A stretch of 64,000 nucleotides of DNA from Grifola frondosa (lineage: Eukaryota > Basidiomycota > Agaricomycetes > Polyporales > Grifolaceae): NCBI GenBank assembly GCA_001683735.1, contig LUGG01000025.1:775722-839721 (forward strand), written 5' to 3'. Positions 1-12,300 of this stretch are shown piece by piece (position 1 is the stretch's first letter; every line of letters starts with the position of its first letter). The position numbers and the translations under genes are program-made. The notes under the pieces are model-generated. The model was not told where the DNA came from, did not search any database, and saw only the letters and a list, made by a program, of their open reading frames with translations.

Positions 1-3000
1 ATCCGACTTTGACACACCTTGCACGCAGGATCATCTTGATGGTCCGACGCGAACCCAGAAATATGCACGTATTTACTTTGATCATCGGCGATGTGGTGAT
101 GTAATCGGGGGATGTTTTTGGCAGTGTCTCCGTGTCTTTGAAATGGAGACGCATCCGACAATACCTCTTCGCGCGAGTCTTCTTGTGTTTGGCGCATTTG
201 TGTTTAGCCCGCTGGGTTCTGTGAGTTGCATTGCTACCATCCTGCAACTTGTGGAGGTACGCTTCCCGTCGTTGATGCTTTGCAATTTGAAGCTGGAATT
301 GTGTGTTTTGTTCGTATGTACATAAAACGTTTAACCCGTCGATGTTCGAGCTCTCCCTGTAGTCGCAGGTAAGTGAAATAAGATAAATGCACACGAGTTA
401 CTCACAATTTGTGTGGTATAATGATCAGTAGTCCCAAAGCGGCGAATGGCGTGGACATAATCGCCCAGCCGGTGCCACTTGTATGTATTCAGGTTCAATT
501 CCTTCGTGCGTCTGCTAGATGTAGGAACCTTGCACTCCGCGGGTGTCACCTTCTTCACATCTTCGGAGTCCTTGAGTGGCGTCTTGGGCTCCGCGGATGT
601 CACATCCTCAGTGTCTTCACAGTCATTGGACGGAGCCTTCTGCTTGGCGGACATTGTCGTCGCAGCAACCTGGGAGGACTTGGGAGGATCCTTGCCCTTC
701 CCGGACTTGGTCTTGGCACTGAGCGCCGCAGATCGTCTCTGCCGCACAGCTGTCTCCTTCGGGAGCTCCTTCATGACATACGCGGCGCAGACGACCTTCT
801 TGAACTCCCGAACACTTGCGCCCATCATCTTCGTGGCCTGCTCAAATTGATGGAGGGTAGACTCGGTATGCAGACGCAGTTTAGCATGTGCATGCCACAG
901 GGTAAGCTCGAAGAACATGTCCAGCGCGATCCAATTATGCTTGCCGGGCAATAGGCCCTCAACAATCAGAATTATGCACTGATGTACATAGATTAGTCAG
1001 AATAGAATATAAATGTGTGAATACGCACCTGGAGAATGTCCTCGAAGTCGTGCGCAGCGAGTTTCTTCAAGCCCGAGACGTTCGCGCCAAAGCGTCGTAT
1101 AGTATCACGGCCAAATGTGGGCACGAGCACAAATCTGCAACACGCCAGAAATTAGTGAGCAGTCAAACAAAGCAAACAGATTGAAGCTCACCGCTCATCG
1201 AATTCTTGAATGTTGTCATTCCCTGCAGCGATCAGTAAATGAATGGTGTGCGTCAAGATTGCTTTGAATACTCCGAGTTCGAATTCATGCATGAGGTCCA
1301 GCACGAAGAGTTCGTAGTGATTGAAGCCGAATTGAGCCAACCGTATCGAGAATGCGCTCTGTAAAAGCAACGTGATTAGCCCGGAGACATGAAATTGAAG
1401 AAGATGCATACTCGAGTAGTTGTGAGGGAAGTTTCTTCGAGCTTACGATTGATCCAAGCTCCTTCCACAGGTGCGCCATCCTCGAAGATCCATTTGTGCA
1501 TGAGGGCAATCTTGTCTTGAACGACCTGTGTATCTTCTCGATGCTTGGCTCGGCGCTGCCGATCTACAGTAGTGCCCAGACCTGGCACATACACCCTTCT
1601 TCATATGGCAGTCCGGACAAGGGCATCTTGCAAGATACCGGATGCATGTGAGCAATATTCTAAACAAAATCATTAGTCAGGCTGACTATGTAAACAGATG
1701 GAATCTCACTTCTCTGGGTAATCCGCAGAATAAGTAAAAAATCGCAGAAATATATGCCTCAAGACGCCATCGCCGCACTTGATCAAATGCCGTGCACATA
1801 CGCATGCATAAAATCTGGAGAAAGCAGGAGGAGCCAGATTTTATGCATGAGTTCATGGTTGACAAAGCGCAGGATGGCTATGGTCGCAGGCGATTGGAAT
1901 ATGGATTGATAATGTTGTTGAATGACCCTGGGAGCTAAAATGCAGCGTTAGAATGTACAGAGAATTTTCTCGGGAAAAAATAAGTGAGAGCGCACCTTGG
2001 TATGTATGCGAGATGCTGCGCTGCAAATGAGCGTGGCTTTGCACGAGTATACTTGGAGAGGTTCCCGAAAAAGGCATAGATGGGCCATAGAGATGCGGTG
2101 CCGAAACTCGCTAGGTGGTGGAGTCGGACCATACGAGGATGGAGCGACGGAGTATTCGATGTCGGGCGAGTCTTCTAGATTCCTGGGTTGTGCTCGAATT
2201 TCAGCGTCGGCCTCGAGCATGGCTCGAATTGTAGGTGTCGGTATAAACGCGTTCTGGCGAGGAGTTGGCCAGAGACAGGATCGGATTGCCAGAGATACTT
2301 GAATGGAATCCAGTGGAAGCCGCGCGTGCTCGGGTCTTGGAAGGCTGCTTTGATCACTTCAATTAGAGGACGTAGAATACACCCTTAACCTCGAATTCTG
2401 GTGCCTCATCCTCAATTCCAGCGCGTGCCACTGTGAGGCAGCTTGATCTTGACCTCTCCGTCCACCCGTCCGCTGCAGAAAGGCAGTGCTTGAATCTGTG
2501 AATTCATCCAAGCGCCTCATCTCTACGGCAGCGCGGAAGCCCTCAAGGTCATCGGGATGGAAGTCGTCGGCACAGAGCACTTCCGTACAAGCAGTCGAGG
2601 TCGGAATGCTGATTTGCAGTGTGAGGTGGAGTAATACCAGCGCATCAATTTGAATGTGCTGGCTTTGAGGAAGGGTGCGAAGAAGTTGTCCTTGGCCTTC
2701 TGCGCGGCTTTGGAAAGTGAAATCCCAAAGCCGCGCAGTGGGCTCAAGTGCTGTGTATCGATGGAGGTGGGAAGATGGTTGGTGAGTCAGAGAAATGCTC
2801 GATGGTGAGCGTGTCTTCGGGATCAGAGACAGGTTGAACAACATAGCGACGAAATACTCCGAAGGAGTTCGTGGGGTATGGATGTGCTTGGGTAATGGAG
2901 GTGGCTCAGGTGTAGGGATCGCGCAGGACTCGGTGGCTGTGGCACTTTAGCCACGCACTTGGGCTTGGGTGGAGGCTGGGCAAAGAAACTGGAAGACCGG

Positions 3001-3393
3001 TGAGAGAGCTTGGAAGGTAGTCTTTGAGCACCTCGGGAGCCTTGCTTTACGTCCGACCCTGCTGACAGAATGGACCACAGTCGTGTCTGTGACGATGGCT
3101 GCCTGAACCTGAAGCTGATAGTGATATACATGAATTTCTATTATCTTCAATCATTATTGCAGCTTACCTCTTTGTACTCTCGTGCCTCCTGGGCTCTGAG
3201 TTTCTCCTCCTCCACAGCCTTTTCGTTCCGCGAGCTGCAGCAATTTTATGTTGCGTGCACGTTCTCGTCCCTCGTAAACGCGCAGATGGGCCTGTTCGCG
3301 GTCATGTTTCAGGGAAGTAGCTGTTGGGAGAGTTTCTTGCACGATAGGTGGTGGCGTTTCAATCCGCGGAGCTCGTTGAACCCGCGCTGGCAC
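1..3393 (-). mobile_element. Decayed Plavaka-type (CACTA-like) transposase gene
   Basis: Blocks typical of the basidiomycete Plavaka transposases appear in the right order on the minus strand: PTNSFGVFRRYVV near 2,870; FRAAVEMRRLDEFT near 2,540; FHWIPFKYLWQSDP near 2,315; FGTASLWPIYAFFGN near 2,110; RFFTYSADYPEK near 1,730; CPCPDCHMKK near 1,620; LMHEFELGVFKAILTH near 1,300; VPTFGRDTIRRFGANV near 1,110; WHAHAKLRLHTESTL near 900; NLNTYKWHRLGDYV near 490. Intron-like gaps separate several blocks. Between 2,440 and 2,350 the frame changes twice with stops, so this copy looks inactive. The C-terminal part continues to base 1, so the element is cut by the window edge. I could not find terminal inverted repeats. 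The 2,880-3,393 part is assigned only by position. Family knowledge is from memory of conserved motifs. Confidence -1.
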
Positions 3394-3672
3394 CTGAACA
3401 TTGTATTCTCATAGAAATCGAGAGAGCGCATGCCAACACGAGGAGGAGAAGTAAACACATATAGCGGGGTAAGCGCGCATATAGTGGGGTAAGCGAATTT
3501 GTTACTGAAGTCAAAATCGGGGCACTCACATGGTCACGGGACCGCGTTCTTAAAGTTCAGTCAAGATCGCGTCCTTCAAGTGACGACAGGTATAAAAGTT
3601 GGGGTGAGCTGGCATGCTGCGATCCACGACTTTGAACCCATATGACAACCTTCGCTTTCTCTCACCTCAAAC

Positions 3673-6121
3673 ATGCCCTCCCGCAAGAATAAATCACATT
3701 CCGGCACCCAAGATGTGGGTGATCAACGTGCCGGTACGTGAGAGATGCCCTCGAAGATCTGCACACTAACCTAATATAGGCATATCGAATCCCCCACGCC
3801 GCCTTTGAGTCCTCAGTCGTCGCCGCACCTCATCAAGTGCAGGGCCGTGGCCGCGCAGACAATCGCTCAGCCTCCCCTCGCCCGCGCAAGAAACAATTTT
3901 CTTCTAGCCGCACACCGTCCTCTCCTATCCCCCGCACATGAGCTAAACATGGCAAGTCGCGCCATGTTGATTCCTCGGATGACGATGCCTTCGTTCCGGA
4001 CGACAAGAACCCCAAATTCGATGATTTCTATTGGTCGGTCATGCTTGAGTTGCGCAATGTGAAGGAATCAAGAGGATGGGTTATAAGGTAAGTAATGAGC
4101 ATATATGCACATGTATGCTCACCTTCTTCGTGCGCAGAGAAACCCACAGCCCCGGGCGCAACTCAAGGATGCCAGGCGCATGATTAATCGCAAATGCGGT
4201 AATCATATCAACATCCCAGAGTTAGTCACCATGGGCATTGCTCTCCACGATGACCCGGAGCCCGTGGCGACCGCGCAGGAGATGGAAGCCTTCAAAATAT
4301 GTACGTCCCCGCATATATGCTACCGCCATGGGTACTAATCAATGACAGCGCGCCCGAGGATATTGAAAAATATCTGAAGGCATGGGGCACTATCCTGCAC
4401 CATGTTCCATTCATGCCCGCGCTGATGCCCAACCTCACCATCAGTCCGTATGGGGTGGTCCTCCTTGGCGCATTCGTAAGTTATTTTCACACTTTGCTAT
4501 CTTGCCTCACCTATTGGCCAACATTATCGATCACAGCTTGATGCACATGCTCGATTTGCATGCTCGGACGACCTCGGCATGCTGCGCTACGACGCCATGC
4601 TATATATCGAGGAGGTACGCCTCGACGGCACAATTATTCGCTACCAGGCCGGATGCAACAAGATGCTCCGCGGCTTCAAGGATCTCGCAACCGCATGCCT
4701 CTTAACGCCTCGTAGACTACGGGATGATTTCGATGCAATTGCTAAATTGTGAGTCTCGCTCCGATGTATACATGCACTCACCACATTGATTTTCGTGTAG
4801 GTTCTGTTGCAATGTGCGCGAGGGGACTACGAGGATCAAATCCCGCGATTATCCCTCATTCATGTACCCCGAGGATGGCTATAAGAAGGGGAGATCTGAC
4901 TACGGGCTCTGCAGGGGCCCGTTCCTCGTTCGAGTGAGTGTTTTCTTGGCTTCAAGTACATTACTGACCCAAATATACAAGTGCTTCCGTCACATCTTTA
5001 CAGGGAAACGCAACGCTACTGTGTCCGCCTGCGTAGGCCTCAAGGGTGGACCTAGGCCTGTGGCCGAGCTCAACAAGATGAGCGAGGTGACTCCTGAAAA
5101 CATCGGATATGTTGCAGTCTTGGTATGTCTCCTTCACTTATATAAATTCGCACTCATCTTCTTCTTATGCACCAGGCGCGCTTCATTCTCAACGACCAAG
5201 ATGCCTGGCATGTCGACGACAACAAATTCAACAGCGCGGATTTCTACAACAGCCTTATACATTTGTTCTCGAACGCTGAATGGTGCGCCTCCACATTGAA
5301 GTGGTGGAACGAGTACAGTTATCAACCGGTCCTTGAAACACCCAAATCAAGTTTTAGCACTCGCTCATGCAAAATGCAACCCAGCTTGTTTCTGGTTTCA
5401 GTAGTGCTTTTAATATATATAAGAAATGTTCTCTCAAATTTTGGGGAGAATACACGAGAAACTGATTGCACAATCTCAAAAATACGGGTGTTTCAACGAC
5501 CGGAAATGGGGCAAGACCCGAGTCACCGCTATATCCTCAAAATGGAATTGTTATATCTACACTTCCAGAGCACTTTACACCTCCCTACCTAGTCTAATCT
5601 CTTCTTCAGGAGCATCTCAGTTCAATAAAATAATGTTTTAGATGAGAAGATGTCTCAAAATTTTGATAATTCGAGCACAAAAGTGTTTCAAGCACTGGTG
5701 GTGTTTAAAGGACCAGTTGATGACTGTAAGTGTCGTTTTCTGTATTTATTAATCTATCTACTGATACATACCCCACCACAGAGAAGTATTCGAGAACAAC
5801 GGAAGTGACAGCGACGACGAGGACGACGGAGACAATATGTACATGCGGATTCTCGCTCAGCGCGCCACCAGGGAAGCCGCCATCGAGGAGCATAGGTGTG
5901 GTGAGGAGATGGCACAGCGAGCTCTTGAGGACCAGATCCATTATGCTGGTGAGAATTCCGATGAGGACCGCGGGGACAATGGTACCAGCGGCAAGGAAGA
6001 TGCATGGGACCATGATAGCGGCGCCGAAGACGATTCCGACAAGGACATGCAAGAACTGGATTATCCGGAAGATGGCGAAGAAGAGCGCGACGAGCTTGAT
6101 GACCTCCCGGAGTGGTTTTAG
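3673..6121 (+). CDS. DUF6698-like protein, nine exons, 5' end possibly disrupted
   Basis: Exons I can place: 3673-3733, 3780-4087, 4140-4300, about 4350-4475, 4537-4748, 4801-4933, 4982-5122, 5176-5312 and 5782-6121. Introns are mostly about 50-60 nt with GT..AG ends. The core reads KFDDFYWSVMLELRNV, SPYGVVLLGAFLDAHARF, a block with RHIFTGKR, VTPENIGYVAVLARF, then DFYNSLIHLF and LKWWNE, which is the pattern I associate with DUF6698, a fungal family of unknown function. The C-terminal exon is a strongly acidic tail ending in DLPEWF. Problems: exon 2 carries an in-frame TGA at 3939-3941, the exon 1 phase does not fit exon 2, and the exon 3/4 junction is off by one base. So the N-terminus is broken or my start is wrong. 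It is divergent from the Plavaka element to its left. The last intron holds a MITE. Confidence -1.
5316..5726. mobile_element. Tc1/mariner-like MITE, 411 bp, TA target duplication
   Basis: The left end starts CAGTTATCAACCGGTCC and the reverse complement of the right end starts CAGTCATCAACTGGTCC. The terminal inverted repeats match at 24 of 27 positions. TA flanks the element at 5314-5315 and 5727-5728. CAGT ends with TA duplications are the hallmark of Tc1/mariner elements. The interior is AT-rich with no coding frame, so it is non-autonomous. It sits in the last intron of the DUF6698-like gene, exactly at the TA of the GTAAGT donor. Confidence -1.
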
Positions 6122-6855
6122 GGTCGGAAGCATGCATATTTTCTTGACAGTGATTAATTTCGTTTGTGCTTTCTATTGTTGCTCAAATTTCTTGTGGACT
6201 CCATCGGTGTTTGTGTGATTCAAATTAAATATATTAATTTCCGTGACCAAGACGTGCAAGCGTCGGGGACCGAGATGTGCAAGGGCGGGGACATGGCATC
6301 AATCTTACAGGACCGGACTCATGTCCGCTAATGCCGGCGAAATTGGTGCCAGGCACACGCCGAGGCTGGCAATACGATAGAAGGTCTTGCCCGATATGTA
6401 TTGTGCCTGGCCCTATCGTATCAGAGGAACAGCGCCGGTTTGGAATGGCCGGGCTCCGATTGCATGCCTCCGGCCATATGGTGCAGTGGCTGGCACTGTC
6501 TGGTGGTTCTTGCCAAACACCAAGTGTGGTGTGCAAGAAAATATATTTGGTGCACCCACTTCTGGGGTGTGCACGGGTATGTACAGTCTGCTCAGGCCAA
6601 AAATGTTTTGCTGATGTAATATCCCTGACATTCATTTGGAATCTACGTACCTGAATCTTATACATTTGATAAATCTCGGATTTCCGGACTCGGCTGAGCC
6701 TCTGACCGGAAAAGTAGGAGAACCCGTCACGCTTGGTGCACATTGAAGTATTGAAGGCTTTTAAATTTCTTGCTGCTTATAATTCAGTTTTACTGAACCC
6801 CTTGCTTGAAAAATAAATCCTTTTGTGAACAAATTCTTGTGTTAGAAATTTATTC
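6122..6855. other. Intergenic, nothing recognised
   Basis: Short overlapping frames occur on both strands, none with a recognisable motif. A pair of 8 bp complementary words (CCAGGCAC / GTGCCTGG) and another pair (TACGATAG / CTATCGTA) lie at 6,350-6,420. They interleave rather than nest, so they form no simple hairpin. Confidence -1.
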
Positions 6856-7400
6856 TCAGACAGGAACTCTCACGTACATCAATAACCCCTTACAACGGGA
6901 GAACCGATGGCTTAGCACCACGGACATGTTCACCATATTTGTAATGCCGCATGCCTCTGGCCTGCCAGCTGTGCACTCGGATGGATCCCTATGTCTGAGT
7001 TCTCGATGGAGTGCGTGCGAGAAACGAAATCGGATTCGAGCACGCAAAGAGTATTTTTCGACTTCTGCAGGACCTGCACGAGGAGGAGCTAAAGGCGGGC
7101 ACGAGATGAACGATTGCGCATCGGCTGAGGAGATGGTGAAGTGGGGTACCTGTCCTGTTCTTATACCCGGCGCATTGATGTTCTCACACGGATATGGGGA
7201 GTATTTCTTTTCTTAATAATTTGCTGTGTGCGTACTTAGTATTATCGAGCACAAACGGTTCACTCAGGCATAGTGCGTAGGATACTGAATCAAGTGCTGA
7301 TCAAGTCCCAGGACTCAAATCTCCTTCAAGGTACGTCTTAACTAGTTCTGTTATCCACAACAAGCTCACGGCAGTGCCGCTGGGGTACGAAGGGCTTTAT
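6856..7400 (-). repeat. Module H, copy 1 (downstream of TBC copy 1)
   Basis: This is an inverted copy of about 46.7-47.2 kb, with a further copy at 39.2-39.7 kb. In all three the minus/plus counterpart contains the peptide patches NTL..ESDL, ENSDKWIH and AQLAARRHAA. It follows the 3' end of the TBC module in copies 1 and 4, so it may be part of that gene's C-terminal coding or its 3' flank. No domain is recognised. Confidence -1.
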
Positions 7401-7489
7401 TCTGGAGCTCGTGGGGTGTACGCTTCCGTATGTATGTTCTAATTGGTGAGAGAACGGACTTTAATTGGCGAGATGGAAGCCGCATTAAG

Positions 7490-9856
7490 CTATTTACATG
7501 TTGAGCAAAGGAAGTCCGAGAACATCCAAATTTGTGCAGCTCCTGGTGCTTGATTCCTGAGCGGCGACACCATATACATACGTACCTCGCAAATCGTCGG
7601 GATGACTCTCTCGAACATTACACACACCGAAGAAGATTGAAAGCTCAAGAACCTACCAGCCACTAAGTACACATGCAGAAAATGGCCAGAGACGGGTAGC
7701 GACGTGCACATGCACGGACAGTATGCGGTTCGTGTTCCGCAGCACATCCATCTCTATCCGGTGTGCGTCCCACGCGGGGACGAGGTAGTCATACTCACGT
7801 GCGTAAGGGTCGAGCGTGAACGGCGTGATGTTGAGCGACACCGCATCCTGGACGAACTCGTCCACAGTTTCAGCTCGCGTTCAACCGAGAGACTCGAGCT
7901 GTGATGATCGGCAAGCGTCGCTCAGTAGCAATTTCTCATGCGTCAAGGTACCTTGACCTGGTACACCTCGAACATGCGCGTGTTCAGGAACGCAAGCAGC
8001 TCGTCGAACTTGAGTGCGAGCGGTGGGATCCTCATTCTTTATCAGCAGCGCGAGGCCGAACGCGAACATCGCCGCGATCCCGTTCGCAAGACAGTTGTCG
8101 ATAGGGAAGCGGTAGCTGAACATCGCCAGGAACCACTCTGAGGAGTATATGCTCGACTTGATGCCCTGTCGCAGGTGGCAGAAAGTGTACCTGCAGAACC
8201 GGGAGCATTTCCTCCGTCAGGCGTTCGAACTAGTGAGCGGTATGTCAGAAACGAGAGATCCGAAGAAAAGAAGATTATAATAACCTGGAACTACACAAAT
8301 GTCGGTACCAAAATATGAATGCGTAATGTTTGAGACCTACGAGTCGTAACCAGAGCTTGGGCGTCTCAGGTAGGGAATGGTCTCTAAGGTCGTACGAATA
8401 CACAAGCCGCACAACTAGACAGAAGGCTTCCTCGCCTACACATCTGTCAGCGTGGAGCCAGCATGGTCCAGGTGGGGCTCACATTGAATAGTAATTTCGC
8501 TACCACGAAAGGCCAGCCCTGCAGTAATCTGACTTGTGTATCATATCTACGTAGTCCATCAGAAGTGGAGATTGAAGAATAAAACTCTACGTACAGCGCA
8601 TATGCTTTGAGTACGTTGAAGAGGTTCTCTTGGCCAATACCGTGGCCATCCATGAAGAACGCGTGACATGGGAAGGTCCTATGTTAGTGATCAGACTCCA
8701 AGCCAACGCTGAGTGTCGGGAGCTCACAAAATGGCCAAGAACTCTGGAATTCGCTTTCTAGTGTGGACTGACATCCTTCAAAAGCTGTACATACACGGTC
8801 TCAAGCTCCAGACCCTTGCAAGCAGAGCCTAATGCCTATTACTAGACACGGGATTAACGCAACCAGAATACTGCGCAGGCGCACCTAAATTATCTGCCAG
8901 ATCATGCCTCGCGTGCCTTCAGGATGTCTCTCTCGATCGCCTTTCCCAGCTCTTCGGGATGTTGGGATGCAAAGGCTGGTAATCTACATGCCACAATCAG
9001 TCACTGGAAGCTACAAGGAACAGATGTGTCGGCACCAGATATAACACTACTCCGGAAATCTGGTAGAAGTTCACATAAGCACGACACATGGCATTGGCAT
9101 ATTGGAGCGCACCTCAATCAACAGCCTGACAGACCTAGAAAGATCTGTCGAAATCGCCCTCTCGTGCGGCTCATCTATTTCAGCAGCTGCACATGGTGTG
9201 ATAGATGGATCTCTGGATCCTTCGACGCAGACCTATGCACACCGTCAAATATGGCATTAACGCAGACGCAAGATATATGGTATCTTCAAAATACCTCTCT
9301 CGATCTCCTGGTTCGCAGGCTCCTCAGAATGCTGGGCGCAAAGGCCTGAGATATGGTAAACCTTCAGGCATCAGAAGGGCTACGACAACAAGCGTACCAT
9401 GCTCCATATCGAACCTCGCTCCAGAAGTCTGGCGGAAGCTCATGTTAGCACGGCCCAGAAACGTAAAGACGGGAGCACGTACCTCAGTCGACACCTTCCC
9501 AGTTGTGATATATTCGACAGAACAACTCCTACGGCTCAACGCCGGCGCTGCGCTACCGGAGTCCGGAAGCCCACCCCATCTTCATATCTTTTGTAGGTTA
9601 AGCCACGAGAGTAACCACTGACATTGCTCGCAGAAATTTGTTGACATGCACGTCGACTTCTTGCATCAATGGGAGCTATTGGAGAATACAACGGTGTTCT
9701 CCAGGTGTTAGAGCGTGCAAGCACGAACCGTAGGGTGGTCATGAACAGAATTGTCAAGTTGGTGTGGTCGTTTCGCCGTAGGCCGCCACCTCGAGAATTG
9801 TATCATAGAAGTGTGAAGACCCTCTTCTGCGATGTGGAACTTGTATTTGCGAGCAT
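7490..9856 (-). pseudogene. TBC-domain Rab GTPase-activating protein, copy 1 (Gyp5-like), decayed
   Basis: Reading from a start at 9,856 (MLANTSSTSQK), the minus strand has the TBC blocks in order: AQHSEEPANQEIERGI near 9,330; GIGQENLFNVLKAYALY near 8,640; QGWPFVVAKLLFNV near 8,520; FSYRFPIDNCLANGI near 8,115; KFDELLAFLNTRMFEVYQ at 8,016-7,961; and the post-TBC segment DEFVQDAVSLNITPFTLD near 7,860. TBC proteins stimulate GTP hydrolysis by Rab/Ypt GTPases in membrane traffic. The order and the post-TBC coiled-coil start resemble fungal Gyp5. Blocks lie in different frames with stops between, some of which are introns, but frame changes inside exons show decay. The first TBC exon is present twice (near 9,330 and again near 8,930). 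It lies between module H and promoter copy P1. Confidence -1.
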
Positions 9857-10070
9857 TGGGTTGTCGGGCTGTTGAGACGTCGGTCGACGCTGCGCGGAGA
9901 GACAGAGCAAAGAGACGGTTGTGGTCTGCGACTGCGAACTGGAAGCGACGAGGGAGTCGCGTATAGGGAAGCTAGCTGCTCTGGAGTAAGGCGGAATGGA
10001 AGGATTGCAGTGAGGACTATATACATATGGAGACAATCGCATTCGGACGAACAAAAACGCGAGAACGGAC

Positions 10071-10090
10071 GCGTCACGGTAACGTGACGC
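10071..10090 (-). promoter_or_regulatory. Near-palindrome P1 upstream of TBC copy 1
   Basis: GCGTCACGGTAACGTGACGC: perfect 8 bp arms around GTAA. On the minus strand it is followed by a TATATA-like box about 50 bp on (near 10,019) and the presumed TBC start at 9,856. It is flanked by a GATCGACATCGATCG block that recurs beside most other copies. Two CGTCA/TGACG half-sites point outward, as bZIP-type factors might bind. That last point is inference. Confidence -1.
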
Positions 10091-10129
10091 GCTGATCGAC
10101 ATCGATCGAATCTCAGCTACTCTTCATCA

Positions 10130-11340
10130 TACCTCGAGTTTAAACTGGATGTACTATGTCCGGAGAGTCGACGTGAATTGCTTAGTCTGGCGTTGATTGC
10201 ATGACAACTTTGTCCGGTTTCAAAGTTGAGTATGATTGAAGTTATGTGCCGTCAAAAAAAAAAAGAACATTTTGCAGATATGACGACGACAATATGTAGA
10301 TGAGGGAAGATGTGCCGAGGTTTCCACCACAGTATAAATCCTCCTTAAATGGAAGGAAGAGACTGACGCGCTCCTATGTGCACCTATACTCCACCCATGT
10401 GACTATCCCTCCCAACACTGTGCTTCCTACCTCCAGCGTCGCTATGCACGGCATATATACCTGCAGCGTCCGCATTCCCTGTTACAGCAACAGATCTTTG
10501 ATGGGGTCAGTACCATAGAGTCAACGATCCCATCCATACATCTGCCCGATTCACCGAGCTGGAACTGCGGAGCGTCCTATAATCCATCTATCGTAGGCTA
10601 GTCCGAGTCCGTTTAATTAGCTGTAGGGAATTGACTCGCGCAACCCCATACAGCATTTATCCGTCTTCACATTAATCAGAGGTGGGATCGGCTCCTCTCC
10701 ATCTCCCCCGCCGCGGCCGTGCCATCCAAGCACTCTTTGCAAATCCTTACAGGCAGGGCATCCTCTCATTCCATAACAGAGTCTTGGTCCTTCAACAGTA
10801 TCTCATGGCTCTGTGCTCGATCTGGACCGCAACGCTTACTTGACCACGGAGGAAATGGACAACGTTCGTGGCCACTTGTGACACATCTTCGAGGCTCGTG
10901 AGCGATTAGCGTGCAGAATACCAGAGGATGTTACGATTGATGCGCACGGATTAACATGGTACAGGTTTTGCAGGCTTTTGGAAGACAGCATCGCATTTGA
11001 CATGGTGGGTGATGGCATCCGTGCTCTCCGGGCTTCGCGACGAATCACCGTGCCATACTCGGACATTCTTGGTTCGGTTGTCAGTCGATGCCACTGTAAT
11101 CAGTCAGTATTTTCTCTTTTTGTTTCTGAATGCAATATATGCCCGCGGCGTGATGTACATATGCTATTGTGAGCGCGAAGCCGGGTATACACGTCGCACT
11201 CGCGATCAGCGAACCGGGCCAACTTATCACGTCTTTTGGGCACCCCGCTAAACCAAAGTCCTTAATTCGATGCGGAAGTGCCTTCCACGAAATTTCGTCT
11301 TTAGGTCAGTGGAACAAGGTGTGTTTGTTTTAATTTCTGG
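10130..11340 (+). repeat. Module F, copy 1
   Basis: A repeated segment of about 1.2 kb with further copies at 27.4-28.8, 42.5-43.98 and 61.65-63.1 kb (opposite strand) and a partial one at 23.08-23.55 kb. It begins with TAAACTGGATGTACTATGTC and contains a short poly-A tract (11 A at 10,254). Protein-like patches include LKWKEETDALL, LLQQQIFDGV and ASRRITVPYSD, in changing frames. I do not recognise a family. An F-box-type protein remnant is possible but weakly supported. Confidence -1.
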
Positions 11341-11563
11341 ATAACTTTCATTAAAGCCGTGCTTTACGTTTCTCTGGGAGAAGAATCGCTACGTAGACAT
11401 AGATTAAGGCTGGTGAGACATGCCCTAGGATTGTCGTATGATCATTAACTCGCCAATATCGATGTTGTGGAAGCAACGAGATGACTGCTCCTGTTGACGG
11501 GGGCGCCAATGGGGATCGAGCGTCAACCGCACCTCGCTGTCACACCGTAGACGACGATATTAG

Positions 11564-12300
11564 TCAAGCAATAACAACTGCCACTGTGCAGCTGTCATGG
11601 TCCACACCCTCGCATTTGGGCTGAAGAAGACGATCCGCATGTCCGCCACGCCGGCCCACACGTCGCCGAGGCTGTCTCAGGGACGATCCGCCAAACCCGG
11701 AACACTGCACGTCCGCTGCAGATGGTTCCGCGGAGTTTCCCTGCTCCTGCTCCGGGTCGTTGAGGTCTTCAGCCACAGAACCGCGTGTTCGCGCGCGGCT
11801 CCTGGCTCGTCGTTCTCGTATTACACGGCGCGTTGTTTGGAGACGTTCTGCGCCTCTCTGCGACAAGCTCTGTCTCTCGGACTGCGCTATCGAGTTGTTC
11901 CGGATATCTGGCGGATCGTGGATGCCCCTTTTGTTTGCTGCGCTGGTGCTGCACGACGCCCGCTGGGCCGCGCGTGCGCGAGAACCTTCGCGCTAATTCA
12001 CTTGCCATGCATGTTGTTCCGATACGGCGGGTCTTTCTGCCGTGGCCGCCGCACATCTGTCGATGTGTGATTATTCGGTACAGGCGAGCGTGCAATTTGG
12101 ACTCGCCCATGCTACTGGTCTCATATCTGGCATGCTACCAACCTATCATGGCTGATACACAGCCTGTGTTTCGACTTCTCCCGACATACCAGTTCAACTA
12201 TTGATTGTTTTTTACGCCGTCGTTTCGAACAGATCCGTGCTAGTGTATGAGCGGATGTGGATCGCAGGCAGCGTTTTACCTATTCTCCAATCTTACTAAT
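11564..12300 (+). repeat. Module E, copy 1 (upstream of DUF6533 copy 1)
   Basis: About 0.75 kb always found 5' of the DUF6533 gene. Both strands carry long open frames because the segment is GC-rich. Plus-strand patches: MRMSATPAHTS-like start, LFIYRRRFEQIRA-like end. Minus-strand patches: REQLDSAVRETELVAERRR and VADMRIVFFSP-like. I cannot decide which strand, if any, was coding. Confidence -1.

Noticed and set aside
5837..6133. Minus-strand frames antisense to the last DUF6698 exon, with membrane-like hydrophobic runs
   Set aside because: They are the reverse of an acidic Glu/Asp-rich exon, which always reads as Leu/Val/Ser-rich on the other strand.
6340..6430. A hairpin or terminal inverted repeat from CCAGGCAC/GTGCCTGG and TACGATAG/CTATCGTA
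   Set aside because: The two pairs interleave instead of nesting, and no target duplication is seen.
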